The notes: a model not told the origin generated them from the sequence alone. DNA of 64,000 nucleotides from Cunninghamia lanceolata (GCA_027924645.1 BSBN01000809.1:41198001-41262000); one strand, 5' to 3'. Counted from the first letter of the stretch, positions 10,660 to 22,734 are shown. Numbers and translations: made by a program.

Positions 10660-12480
10660 CTAGCCACCTAAGTCTTCGCTGCCTAACGCGGCCCTCTCTC
10701 TATCCCGCTCTGCTATCAAGGCTATAACATGTGCCTGGAAAGCACTGCTCTGACCATCCCCATCCCTGCTACCTCCATCTAAAGCTGCTGACAATCCTTG
10801 GAGCTGGGTTAACTCCTGATCCTGTCTCTGCAAGGTATCCTCATAGCTCGCTATCTGAGCACACAGGGTAGCCACCTTTGTCTCATCATCATCCCCTCAG
10901 CCTCTCCATCATGATACCTGTCTCTTTGTTGAGACATCCTTTCCTCCTCTCAAGGTACCTACCCCTGGGGTCCCAAAGCCGCTAACCAATACCTGTTGCT
11001 GCCCAGTCGGTCTCACCTACTAACTCATGGGCCTCCTCTGTTGTGGTGGCCTAAGAGGTGGTGCTGGCCCCCTCTAACCTGACTATATTGGTATCCTACT
11101 AGAAGATACCAGTCCTCTCTACACATGTTGTGGCAGTGGTCCTCTCGATGGTGCCATCGGTCCTCTCTGTAGTGGTCCTCTCTATGGTGGTGCCTGCCCA
11201 ATCCTACCACTCTGATCTCTCCCACCCTGTCCTCTACCAGCTCTCCCTCTGCCAGCCCTCCTCACCAAACTACCTGATCCAATTACATCATCATCATCAT
11301 CCGCTCCCTCCTCCACCGTCATATCTGGCTCGGCCTCCGGATCTGTCAGTCAGTTGGGCCACCACACAACCCACCATCTGTCATCGTCGGGTGTAGTACC
11401 TGCATCCACAATGGTACTCCCCCAGTCCCACTACTGCGGCTATAAAGCATCAAAATCAGCAATGGCTATCTGGGGCACTATCCGAGGAGGCATCTCCTGT
11501 CTCTCGCCGTTCGTCCAAAAATGCCATCACCTGTGGTAAATCCTGTCGTAGACCAAACTGTCTCATAACATGTGAGGAGATGTATCTGTCTATGGTTTGA
11601 TCTCCTCGCCCCATGAGGTATCATGTCTGAATGGCATAAGGCAGCTGCTCATCCTCATCCAACCACTGCTCACACCCAATGTATGGCCTGTATACCACCC
11701 GTATCACCTCATCCAGCAATCTCCGCCAGTACCTCAGCATCCCTGTATATGAGTGTTGTAGATGTCCTCGGTATCTAAATACATAAGCCTCAAAAGGCTG
11801 TCAGTGCAATACTCCCAATGGACGTGTGACTGGAATATGCTCAAATGCCCAAACATGTAATAATGACACTCCTGCTGATAGGGCACTGTCTAAATGATAC
11901 ACAACTGTGTGCGTCTCATGATACAACTGTGCGAGTATGCAGGGACCCCAGGCAAACATAGTCCCATGAACCACCATCTCCTTAATAACATCTCCCCAGC
12001 CAACTGAGAATCCCCATCCTCTCCTGTCTGGCATCACCACTCCACCGATCAAAGCATAAAGAAATAGGACCCAACGCCGCTCCTCGGCTGCAAGAGTCTG
12101 ATGGTAACTCATCACTTGATCCTCCTCTACTAACACAAACACACCTGGCATGAAGGCCCTCTCCAATGTTAGCCCTCCTTTGCCCACATCATAGATCACT
12201 CGTCTCCTGTGTATCGGAACCTTCAGGATCTGATAGACATCCTCTAGGGTGATTGTAATCTCACCCGTCAGCAACCAAAATGAACATGTCTCTAGTTTGA
12301 ACCGCTCAATCAAAGTTGTCCTCAGGGCTCTGTGTGCCTGCAACATGGGCATCTCTGCAGGTGTCCGCAGTCCCAAAGCACTAAACCATGCTCATGTAGC
12401 ATCATCAAACCCTGCCCAAAGTGCCATCACCTCAGGCACTCTCCACTCCCGCGATGACACAATGCCCCCATCAATCTACA
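10660..12480 (-). pseudogene. Plant mobile domain (PMD, aminotransferase-like) protein, decayed, antisense to its host element
   Basis: The best open part is 12376-11801 (191 aa). It shows the PMD hallmark: an RF-LETCSFW-L-GEITITLEDVYQIL stretch near residues 28-52, then a WVLFLYALIGGVVMPD region and a Trp-rich WGP-ILAQLYH block. The same frame continues upstream to about 12480 across a TGA, and downstream to about 11465 across stops (YRPYIGCEQW, then a DRYISSHVMRQFGLRQ segment). A coiled-coil-like tail is at 10875-10660. PMD proteins (MAIN/MAIL) occur as host genes and as passengers in Ty3 elements. Here the gene is antisense to the polypurine tract and LTR, so I read it as an element-borne antisense ORF, now inactive. 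Confidence 0.75.
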
Positions 12481-12559
12481 TTTCATCACCCAATTCATTC
12501 CTAAGCATTCATTTTTCTTCCAAAGCCTTAATTTCATAAAAAGGCACTAATAAAACCTG

Positions 12560-12960
12560 ATATTGCGCTAAAATTCATTTTCGCGCTGGTCCCCTAGCCC
12601 ATGGCGCCAAAAGAAGAATTGGCACCACTATTCCCCCAAATCATGCTATTTCAACAATTAGCGCTAGCCTACCTTGACTTCGTGCCAATATCCCAATTAA
12701 CGCTAGTTTCCCTCAAGATCGCGCTACTATGGAAAATAGTGCCGCAATCCCCCATTTTTCGTGCCATAACTAAGAATGGCACCAGCCTTCCCTAAATTAG
12801 CGTTAAATTAAAAAATTGTGCCTCTCCCCATAACCAAGCGATTCCTCAAAATGGTGCCAAATACCTAGATAGCGCGATTATTCAAAATCGCACTACAACC
12901 CCCTCAAATTGCGCCATTTTCCAAAATAGTGCCAATCCGCTCAAATTTCACACCATGTAG
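12560..12960. repeat. Degenerate array of GCGCTA and GTGCCA motifs
   Basis: About 400 bases alternate GCGCTA/GCGC and GTGCCA/GGCACC words every 25-35 bases, separated by AT-rich text. It lies immediately upstream of the antisense PMD pseudogene, where its promoter would be. The repeats are too degenerate for a simple satellite. A regulatory role is inference only. Confidence 0.55.
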
Positions 12961-13492
12961 TGGTGCTAATTGCCCTAACCTACCCATTTCCCTACAAAAT
13001 TAAATGCAAAAAAGAGCGAAAATTCAAAACACAAAGGATCAACAACTCATCCATTTGCCAGCCTCCGCCACTCACATGTACGTCCGTACCTGCTTCGCTA
13101 GGTGTGAGTATCGAGGGTAGAAAGGTAGGTTGCCGCCTCCTGCCATCTCTTTTGCTCTCTCTTTCTCTCTAGATTTCTATTGGCTGTGTACAAATGACTC
13201 ACCTTGGGCCCACTTTTTGCTATTTATAGCTAGCCATGTCACCTCTTTTTCATCTTTTTCTTCCCTAAGGAGCATATTAACTCCTTTTTCACCCGTTTTT
13301 CTTCCTACTGACTTGTTTTTCCATCCTGCCTTCATTTTTCACCTCCATTTCTTACCTTTTCAAGAGTTCACCCTATTTTTTTTTTTGCCTGAACTCTCGA
13401 GAGGGCATCCCTTACCCATTTTATTCCTCCTTGCAGCTGGGGCAATTTTTCTTTGACCTGACGCCACTCCTTGCTAAGTCATGACACCATGT
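12961..13492. other. Spacer between motif array and polypurine tract
   Basis: Pyrimidine-rich text (many CTTTTT and CTCTCT words at 13140-13430). No coding sequence, RNA gene or element boundary is visible. Confidence 0.4.
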
Positions 13493-13506
13493 CAAAGAGG
13501 GGAAAA
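13493..13506 (+). other. Polypurine tract of the Tat-like element
   Basis: CAAAGAGGGGAAAA lies directly before the TG of the LTR at 13507, as expected for plus-strand priming. Confidence 0.7.
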
Positions 13507-14406
13507 TGTAGACACCCTAAAATGTCCTAACAATTTAATCGTCCCAATTAATTAATTAAATTTTATTTAATTAATTAAATCCTAATTTATCCATAATTAA
13601 TTAATTAAAATCCCTTGGTCACCTATATTGAATTAATTTAATTCAATATTTATCTCCTTCTAATGTTAGCCCATATTAATTAAATAAATATTAAATATTT
13701 ATTTGGTTAATATTCCCATTCACAATTCCAACTTAATCACATCCTTAATTAATTAGATAAACCCACTTTATTTAATTAATTATCCCTTTGTCATATGTCT
13801 CCATAACCCAAATAAAAAAATTAAAATAAATCCCTCACCTCTCACCTCATTGCAACACATGTCACACCATTTACCATCCACTTAATCCCTTCACATGACT
13901 TGCCAATTTAAATATTTTTATTTAAATTGGAGCTAATTATTCTCCTCCCTCCATTTGTCATTTGACTACATAGTCACATGCACCTGTTAGCCTTTTATTC
14001 TAATTAAAAATTCATCTCTCTCCTCCATCGCACACTTGTCACAAAGTTAAACTTGATCCATGTATGATTAATCTCAGCCATCCATAAGCTAAAAGTCAAA
14101 CTCAAATCTCATCCCTCCATTTCAACCAAGCTTTTCTATAAATACAACCCTCTTCTAAACCATTTGCATCCAATCTTGAGCATATCATCCCTCTGTCAAA
14201 ATTATTTTTGTATCTTTAAGCTAGGGTTTAGTGATTTGCATTTGCATGAGAGCATTTCACATTTCAATCTTATGGGTATAGCTAGAATGTTTTTGGGTGC
14301 AACATTCTCAACCTTAACCATGGATTGTGGATCATCTTGAAGGCATATTGCATTGTATTATTTGCATTTTGTGATCATTCACTTCATGTTGATTTTCATG
14401 ATTTCA
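13507..14406 (+). repeat. LTR of the Tat-like element (900 bp)
   Basis: It begins TGTAGACACCC and ends GATTTCA. A polypurine tract precedes it and a PBS follows it. A TATA box, TATAAATA, is at 14137-14144. The U3 part contains repeated TTAATTAATTAA blocks at 13550-13790. No second copy is in the window, so the exact ends rest on the flanking PPT and PBS. Confidence 0.65.
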
Positions 14407-14407
14407 T

Positions 14408-14427
14408 TTGGCACGCCCAGTGGGACC
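14408..14427 (+). other. Primer-binding site after the 900 bp LTR
   Basis: TTGGCACGCCCAGTGGGACC follows the LTR end by one base. The 5' LTR of the minus-strand element at 34987-42891 is followed by TGGCATGCTCAGTGGGAC (40417-40400), which is independent support for the PBS call. The primer tRNA is not named. Confidence 0.65.
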
Positions 14428-14775
14428 CCTAGGTCCTAATTTTACTTATTAATTACTTGATGTGTTGTTAAATTTAAGTTAAGCGGTTTTTATTTACATG
14501 GTCACAACATAATGCTTTGTGCCTTGTTGCCACTATAAAACTCTTCTTGGCATTAATTAAAAGAATTATTAATTAAAAAATACAAGCATGCCCATCTTAA
14601 AGAATTCTAATTATAGGTATTAATTGACCATATGTGCATGGTGAATGTAATCATAGAGGAATTTCTATATGTACATAAACTCTATTAGGACAAGTATGAG
14701 CAATCAGAAGTCTAGATATGAGCACATGATGGGTCCTCTCGTTGCAACTTGGGTTCGCTTACCCTTCCTGTCTAG
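14428..14775. other. AT-rich leader-like stretch, no gene seen
   Basis: The stretch contains repeated TTAATTAA words and no coding frame. It is consistent with the untranslated leader of an element whose PBS is at 14408. The junction to the following protease fragment is not resolved. Confidence 0.35.
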
Positions 14776-14976
14776 GTGGAACCAAAATTCTTGGACATTC
14801 TCTTCTCCATCATTACCACCTCAAACCAATTTCATGTGAATTTGGGCCATCCGTGGCTCTCTTCCATGAGAGTGGTCCCCTTCGTAATCCATAAGTGCCT
14901 GAAAATCCCTCGTGACGGTCAGGTGCACACTATTTATCATAGTGAGTTTAAACCTCTCGCATTAAGAGGAAGCTTC
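14776..14976 (+). pseudogene. Ty3 retroelement protease fragment (C-terminal part)
   Basis: The translation contains the block LGHPWL-SM-VVPF-IHKCLK, followed by a VHTIYHSEF stretch. This is typical of the end of the Ty3 aspartic protease domain (family pattern LGRPWLHS, then AVPST-H, then LKF). The DTG/DSG catalytic motif should lie upstream and is not present. The frame is cut at about 14977 by the truncated copia LTR. It was probably once continuous with the region beginning at 20563. Confidence 0.6.
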
Positions 14977-15273
14977 TTGGATTCTTTCTTGGATACATGG
15001 AGGTTGCAGTAGAGGAGCTTGATGTTTTAGAGGTGTTCATGGAGACTCTGTCAGTGTATTGTAATTTCTTATTGCTGAATAATACATTAAGTATGGATAC
15101 TTTTGGAGGCTAGGTTTTTTCCCTCAATGAGGGTTTTCCCAGGGTATATCTTGTTTTATCTTGTTGATTGTTTAGATTGATCTTTGCATTAGGGTAAATC
15201 TGTAATATTGTATGCATCATTATCTCCTTTGGGTTATGTGGAATTGGTTTGATCTACCTGTAAATTCCTAACA
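14977..15273 (+). repeat. Truncated 5' LTR of the copia-type element
   Basis: It matches about 20275-20562 base for base with scattered changes, ending in TAAATTCCTAACA. The first roughly 415 bases of the LTR (19857-20270 in the right copy) are absent, and protease coding sequence abuts directly. Confidence 0.8.
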
Positions 15274-15275
15274 AG

Positions 15276-15287
15276 TGGTATCAAAGC
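15276..15287 (+). other. Primer-binding site (initiator Met tRNA type)
   Basis: TGGTATCAAAGC begins two bases after the LTR end. It differs at one position from the canonical plant initiator-Met PBS, which is present in perfect form at 55102 in the chromovirus. Confidence 0.8.
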
Positions 15288-18200
15288 TTTAAGGCTTTTT
15301 CATGGCTTGCATTTACTTGCATGCTGCTTGTATGTGATGTATCTATACATTTATGGTTATAGGTGTTTTCATAGATCCATGGATGTGTATAACCCTTGTG
15401 TGTAGATCAGGTGCAAAATGGAAGACATAGCAATGCATGGAAGGATTTGAGACATTACAAGGTTTTGTGCATATTGTATTGTAGATTGGGGGTTCTGGGT
15501 ATTGGAGATTTGTTGTGTATGTTGTAGATCTGATGATTTAAAAATCATGGCTGAAGAGGGGTTTTCTTAGTTTAGTTAATGAGGGTTTTGAGGAAGAATT
15601 TTCACAAATGACCTCCTGGGACAAAATGGACCTCACCATTAAGTCCAGGAGGCCCGAGAGGCAAAGATTCATATAAAATTTGCCTATGTTTGGTCACAGG
15701 AGAAAAAAGTAAATTTTTTTTTCCCCCGAGTACGCCATATAGATTTTTTGTTTGCAAAGGCAAAATTTTTTAGAAAAAAAAAAATTAAAATCCTGCATTG
15801 TTTATAGTTTGGAAAAAATTTTGATTAAAAAAGAAAAAAAACTATGGGTAAAAATCAAAAATCAAGATTGAATTAAACAAAAAAAAAAAAAATGCAAGGT
15901 ATGAGGTACTCAACCCCTATACTTGTGTCAAGCCTGACAGCGGCCGCAGGCCGGCTGTCAGCTGCCTATCGGCCATCGGCCGACAAGATTGGGTAGGCAC
16001 GGCCATCGGCATCCCAGTTCTAGCTGCCTGACCAGTAGGCCAGGCCTTAAACCAGGTGGCCAACAAAACACAGCCACTGGCGGAGCCCCCCTGTGGGGCC
16101 TTAAAAAAAATTTAGCGGCTTTAAAAAAAAAATTATGACAGCATTGCAATTTTAAAAAAAAGGCAGGCGTAAAGAAATTAAAATGGCAATGGGGAAATAA
16201 ATTTGTAGGCCATGCAAATATTTGTCAGGCAGCAGAAAAAACTTTTATGGCAGTGTTCAAAATTTTTGTTTTGACAATATAAACTTTTTATTCAAACTTT
16301 AATAAAATGAAAACCCTAACCCTAAATGCAAGTCCGTGGAAATAAAATGTTTTGAAAATGTTTTTGGAGTCTGCCATGTCACCATGTGACACCAGCCCTA
16401 TGCCACATTAGCACAGTGGAACATCAGTGCCTAGTCAACAGTGATGATGTCAGTGATGATGTCATGCTTATGTCAGCATGTACAGACAGGTCCCCTAGGG
16501 CCCCCTTTTAGCCCTCGGAGGGTATTTTTTTCTGGGAGGCATAACTTTTGCCCACGGTGTCATATTTTTGACTTCTTATAAGCGTTGGAAAGCTCTCTCT
16601 GAGCACTACGCAATGATGCAGGTTTGGTGATCATATTTTTTGTTTGTATCAAAATTTGGTGCCTTGAAGCCATGTATTGCTCTAAGACAGTTTTATGCTC
16701 ATAACTTTTGCATATAGAATAGGATTTCGATTTTGGATAGCCATTGGAGAGCTATTACTGTGTGATACAAATTGGATCATGTAGTTTTTCAGTTTGGTGT
16801 GTAGAGAGAGTTTGACAGGTGTTTGATCACTTGTGGGAACCACATATTCAAGGTGCGATTTTGAGAGCATTCAGATGGAGTTTTTGGCACAAACTTGTGG
16901 GAGTGGATTTTGCTATGTGACCATCAGTATTGTATAGTAGGATTTTAGTTTTGTTACTTCCAGATACAAGTTTATAGGTGTTTTTAGAGTTTGAGCCTTG
17001 ATCGAGACAAGTACACAGGTTGTCTTCTAGTTTGAGGACCTGCTTGATACATGTGTGAGACTTGGAGTCTCGTTTCAGTGGGAGTTGGGTATAGGTACAG
17101 TGTTGATGATGATTATGATGTCATCGATATGCAGGTACACTTTTACATTGACATGACATGATCATGTATGTGATTGACAGGTATGGGCTATGATGTTTGA
17201 TTCATGATTATAAGTGGTGTTGTGGTGTAGTTTTAGGGGATTGTTCTTATCTCTTGGATGCTTGTTAGTTCCTTGACTATGATTACTTGTGTTGTGGACT
17301 TGTTTGGCAAATCGAATCTAGCATTGATTTGGTGTTTGAGTCTTTGAGTCTATAGGTTGTCTTCTTTGATATCTCAGTTTGCAGGTTACTAATGTGATGA
17401 TGAGTTTGCATGTTACATGTGTTTTGGATCTTTGAGTTATGTAGTTTTGTGGATTAGCTACCCCTTGGCTATAGTGAGATGACTCGTATGTTGACTGTCT
17501 TTATCCACAAGATTGATTTAGTGTTTATGCAGACTATGTTACTTGGCCTTGTTTGTGGTCATTTGTATATTGGTATGTTGATTGATATGAGAGGATGGAT
17601 GATTCGAGTGCCTGGATAGTCAGTTATTGGGACTTATAGCATGTTTATTATTATGTCATGGATAGCTTGGATACATGGTTTTATGTGAGCTTTTGACAGT
17701 GATGGTTTTATCTTCTTAGTTTAGAGATCATGGTTTTACTTTACCTTTTGGGAGTTGTTGATTTTACAACAGGATTCCTTGATTGTGTTGGGGCCATGGA
17801 TGATCTTCATTTAGAAGATGGTTACTTTGTTGCCATGTATAGCTTAGTGCTACGATTTAGTGGGAGCTTTGGCAATGATATGGATTCATCATTAGTGATG
17901 GATGATCTTCTTCAATGGTTGTGGGTGTTTTGGAGAGACTCATGGATTATGATTCATGTTTTAGTGAGAGTGCTTTGACTTAATGTTAGTAGATGGTTAT
18001 CTTCATGTTGTTGGAGATTTTGACATCCTTGTTTACCATGGTGGGCTCTTGAAGTCTCTGGTTGAGGTGTCAGTTTATGACTTGACAGTTTGACATGTTT
18101 ATACTTTGTTTAGAGATGTTTGTATTGTGTCTTGATGTACTCTTGATCGCGCGTTGGATTATTGACATGATACAGGTTCTCTTGAGATAGGATGAGGGCA

Positions 18201-19844
18201 TTGATGCATGTGATCTCCTAGAAGGAGATGATTAGATCATGATTTCATGATGGGTTCCTTGATTATGCAAATGTGTAGTTGGAGCTTTGACTTTGGTCTT
18301 GTATGGTTCTCTTGAGATAAGATGTGTGCATTGATGCATGTGATCTCCTTGGAGGAGATGGTTAGACCATCATGTCATGATGGGCTTCTTGGTTATACAA
18401 ATGTGCAGTAGGAGCATTGACAGTGATCTTGTATGGTTCTCTTGGTATTGAGTACATTGATCATGTGCTTGGCAGCTTCATGATAGTGTAATGTTGCATT
18501 TGGAGTTTAGCATGGATTCATCATGGAGGTACTCTTGGATACTTGGAGACTTAGTTGAGGCTGGAGTTCTCTTTGGATTAGAGACAATTGTTGAGACAGT
18601 TACTCGTTGGAGGTTTCAACAGAAAGACCGAGGAGCCTACACCTGGATATAGACGTGAGTTCATTTTGACCTAGAGGAGACTGTTCTTGGAGATTCTTTG
18701 TGACTTGGAGTTTCTTGGAGGGGCATTCTCATTCCCACTCTTGGTCTACTTGGTGGTTTATCATCTATAAGGTATTGCCCATCCTTTTAGATGCATTTTG
18801 CTTTATGTTTTATCTTCTCATGGTTATGGATCTTGAGCTATGGTTATTGGTTCTGGAGGATTCATTTGAGGGACATTGGCATGTTTATCTCTTTGTTCAT
18901 ATGGTTTGATTTTTGATTTCCATTATAAGGAGTTTAGGAGATGTGATTGGGCTTATTCCTAGTTATGGAATGGTTATGATTTTGATCTTCCTTGGTTAGA
19001 GAGGCTTATTCCCATGTTGGTTACATGATATATATGTTCATTTGATCTATGAGATTGAATGATTGGGTGTTGTTGAGGCTTTTCATTTGGGGTTGTAGAG
19101 GAGATCATACTTGACATAGCTTTACACTTTGAGGTGTTGGTAGGACATTATGATTTACAAGTTTTCTTCCTTTGTCTTATGGCTACTTCCTGGAGGATCA
19201 TGTTGATATGGTTGGACTTGGGATAGTTATGATGACATGTTGTGAGAGAATATGTAGTGCTTTATCTTGCATGTGTGGATCATTATGTTTGTCCTTGATA
19301 CTACAATGGCTTGTTGATGAGCCACACCTTGGTTTGAGTGTTGATTGGTAGATGTGGTATGCCTTGGATCTATTTCCAAATTTGACATTACCCATGCAGT
19401 GGGAGTTCCTAGATGTATGTGTTCTTCATTGACAAGTTTTATACATGGAGCTTATTATTGTAGTATATGGGTTTGATATGTTCTTGGAATGAGTTTACTG
19501 ATGTTGTTGATACCTATGAGGTATGGATGGTTGGATGTATTAGCATATGTTGTGGTGCTATTTCCAATCATGTGGGTTTTTACCTTTAATAGCTACTTGG
19601 AGATATTGTTATCACTTGGATTTGATGCTAGTGTTCTTTGGATTGGTGCATCTTCACCTTGGCATGTTCCTTTTCTTCCATAAGTGGTACGTTGGAAGAT
19701 GAGAGGAGTTCTTACTCGAGATGGTGGTTACATTAATTTTATTGCAGGTATCTTGATGGAGCACAAGAGCATGTTGGAGATTCATGTGGTTTCATGTTTT
19801 CCTATGATGATGTATTTCATTGATTGACCCTTATGCAATGTATA
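15288..19844 (+). other. Non-coding interior of the copia-type element
   Basis: No domain is readable on either strand. The text contains long A/T tracts (15700-15900, 16080-16160) and then a G/T-rich stretch (17000-19800) built of loosely repeated TTGGATGATT/GGTTTGATG-like words. The frame at 17730-17978 has no recognisable composition and I do not call it a gene. Confidence 0.55.
18172..18434 (+). repeat. Two tandem copies of a roughly 130 bp unit
   Basis: GTTCTCTTGAGATA starts at about 18177 and again at about 18306. Both units carry GCATTGATGCATGTGATCTCC, a GGAGATG block, CATGATGGG, and a terminal CTTGTATG. A third partial GTTCTCTTG start follows at about 18436. It lies inside the non-coding copia-type element. 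Confidence 0.8.
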
Positions 19845-20562
19845 CAAGTGGGAGAATGTTGGGAAAAAAGGTGTTGTTCACCTTGCATAACATTAATTAA
19901 TTTAATTATGTAAAATAAATATTCTTTTGTGGTTCATCTTAAGTGATGTGTTTAGCCACATTAAATATTTATTTGTTATCACCTGTAAAAGTTGTATTTA
20001 ACATTGGGAGACATAAGGAAAATATTAATTATTTTTGTAAAATAATAATTATTTATTATTTTGGGGTCAATGGTTTTGTGTTCATGGTTTTGAGTCACAT
20101 TGTTTTTATCCAATACCACAAATTGTATTTGTGTGAGCTTGAGTCTATAAAAGCAAGCACAAGGTTAGTGGTTAGGGTTGGCTCTTATTTTACAAGCTGT
20201 GTGAGAGGCTATCATTATATTGAGTTTTCTCTTGTGAGTGCACATTGTAAAGCATGGAATGGGATGTGTGGATTATTTCTTGGATACATGGAGGTTGTAG
20301 TAGAGGAGCTTGATGTTTCAGAGGTGTTCATGGAGACTCTATGAGTGTATTGTAATTTCTTATTGTTGAATAATACATTGAGTATGGATTCTTTTGGAGG
20401 ATGAGTTTTTTCCCTCGGTGAGGGTTTTCCCAGGGTATACCTTGTGTTATCTTGTTGATTGACTATTGATCTTTGCATTGTGGTAAATCTTTAAGATTGT
20501 ATGAATCATTATCTCCTTTGGGTTATGTGGAATTGGTTTGATCTACCTATAAATTCCTAACA
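19845..20562 (+). repeat. Polypurine tract and 3' LTR of the copia-type element
   Basis: The tract CAAGTGGGAGAA (19845-19856) precedes the LTR TGTTGGG...CCTAACA (19857-20562, 706 bp). A TATA-like CTATAAAAG lies at about 20146-20154, followed by 'transcribed' sequence shared with the left LTR. The five bases after the LTR are CTATT. Their partner cannot be checked because the left end is truncated. Confidence 0.75.
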
Positions 20563-22684
20563 CTATTCCTCCTCCTACTCCTAGAGTGAAAGAAGAAAAT
20601 GAGCCCACATTGGGAGACTCCTTGGTTCCTCCTACGAATGCTTTAAGTTGCACTTGATGTAACCAACTTGTGAGAAATCGAAAGCATCACCAACGTTCTA
20701 TAGCTCATGAGCATGCGGTAGGAGGAGGACCCCTTCCCATGCATCCTCCTCCTATGTGGTCAACCCTAGACTTGGCTCCACCTTCTTAGCTTTCTACTCC
20801 CTCTCTTCTGCATGATTCTCTCCTGCCTCTCCATTGATTCAACACACTAAAAGAATCCCTAACCCAGTTCAAGTACTCCTCACTCCCTTTATGGATAGTC
20901 CCATTCTTCCATCCATCCCAGACATGCCACCCTTTGATACACCCTTGGACTTGCTTAACATCAACTTCATGTCTAGTACCACTCTATCAAAGCTAGTTCC
21001 ATTCCAGTGTACCTAACATCAGGTGGTCCATGATGTCCTGTGTCTCGCCACCATTGCCATTGACATTCCACACTCGCTACCAAAGCATAAACACAAAGAT
21101 TATCCCACCCCACCCTATTGCAAGCCAAAGCGTATGCCTCCTTCACTACCGCTAAGTCCTTCTACATCATCCATTATGATTGTAGAAACCTCTTCTCCAC
21201 CAATGGTCACCAATGCTTACATTCCCACTGTAAGCATTAGGTGACCCCTTATTGTCATCTATTATGGTAGTGGCTAAGATCACTCTTACCCCAAAGAAGA
21301 TGTATTTCCAAATATGTATTGAAAGAGATACAATCTATGTCCTTGATCTTCACAAAATCAATGGACCTTGCCTTTAGTGAGTTGCACCAGGATCCTCCTT
21401 GGCTAATGATCCTCCACATGGTGAACCAGGTGCAGTACCAAGTACTTCTCTCAACGTGGTCCCTCTAGTGGTTTGTCTTCCATCTCTATACGATGAACAA
21501 GATTGGAAGGTGAACGACCTACTAGAGCCCGATCCTTGAGCATAGTACCTTCATTTCATTTTTAGTTGTTTGAAGTGTGCCTATATGTTTTGTAATCCTC
21601 ATACTTGTTGCATGATGTGTATGCTTGTTTGTTATCTCTCCCTAGAGGACCCTTCATGCCCTTGTAGGCACATGGATACAGGGGGAACAAAAATGTTGCA
21701 CATCATTCCTCTATATGTTTCTATATTCTTCTATATGTCATACTTGAATTTGCCACATTTTGGGGACGATGCAAAGTGTTGGATGATTTAGCATCCTTCC
21801 ATGTTGACCCAAATTTTTTTTTTTGTCTTCATGTGACCTTCTTCCTTTGTATTCGTAGTTCTACGTGCCTAGGGGGATGATGACGATTCAAAATTGTATT
21901 TCCCTGATTATTCCTCTCCTATATTTACTGACTTTGAATCACATAGATCCCTTTGTTTCTTATTGTGATGTTGCTTGCCTATATGTGACACCTTGTTGCA
22001 TTGCTCGACATCATGCCATGCTTACACAAGCCATCATGTATCATTCCTGCAGCATCGCCTTGGTTGTCCTTCTTGGTCCAACAACCCTTTCATGATGTAG
22101 CTCTTTGGAACATATCCTCTAGGCATATGCTTCTTAAAAGCTCTCATGCTTTCTCTTTTTTTACGTTAAAATTAATTGTTCCTCTATGATGTAAGCAATT
22201 ATTTTAAGGTGGGGGCATATATTTGCTATCTTTCACATTTAATCACACACCACATCAATGGTATGCTCCCTGCAATATTTTTGTAGCATTCATGGCCCTA
22301 AGCAAATGCAGTTGCTTAGATTGAACACCTTTATCAGAATTGCCTAGCCATGCTAGCCATGTAATCTCTAATATTGTTTGACATGTAGCACACCTAACAA
22401 AGCAATGCTACTATGTGATGCTTCATTTACTACCCTATCAGCACTTCTCATAAGACACCTAGCAAACAACATAATTTGCTAGCCTTAATGACTTATAGAA
22501 GTTTTTCAGTAAGGATCCTAGCTCTCGAAGTTTGCTAGCCCTAGAACCATACCTTTCATTTTACCCTTTTGTATGTTTGTATATGTTTACTTGTTCATTA
22601 GATTAATGTGTATTAGACTATATTATTTGCTAACCGCAAGGGTTTCAACAAATTATATTTGGTCTAATCCTCCTTTTCATCAAC

Positions 22685-22734
<50 letters not shown>

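Larger units (their letters stand above)
7809..14406 (+). mobile_element. 3' half of a Tat-like Ty3 retrotransposon with antisense ORF
   Basis: In order: C-terminal end of the polyprotein (7817-7995), a long spacer, an antisense PMD pseudogene (10660-12480), a polypurine tract (13493-13506) and an LTR (13507-14406). A long 3' spacer with an antisense ORF between pol and the 3' LTR is a known layout of the Tat/Ogre/Retand group. The 5' half is missing from the window because element C is inserted at about 7808. Confidence 0.65.
14977..20562 (+). mobile_element. Non-autonomous copia-type LTR element with truncated 5' LTR
   Basis: Direct repeats flank 4.6 kb: a partial left LTR (14977-15273) and a full right LTR (19857-20562). 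A PBS is at 15276-15287 and a polypurine tract at 19845-19856. LTR ends TGTTGGG and CCTAACA are typical of copia elements. The interior has no gag, protease, integrase or RT motif in any frame I could read. It would depend on proteins from another element. It splits a Ty3 coding region (14776-14976 and 20563 onward). Confidence 0.75.
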
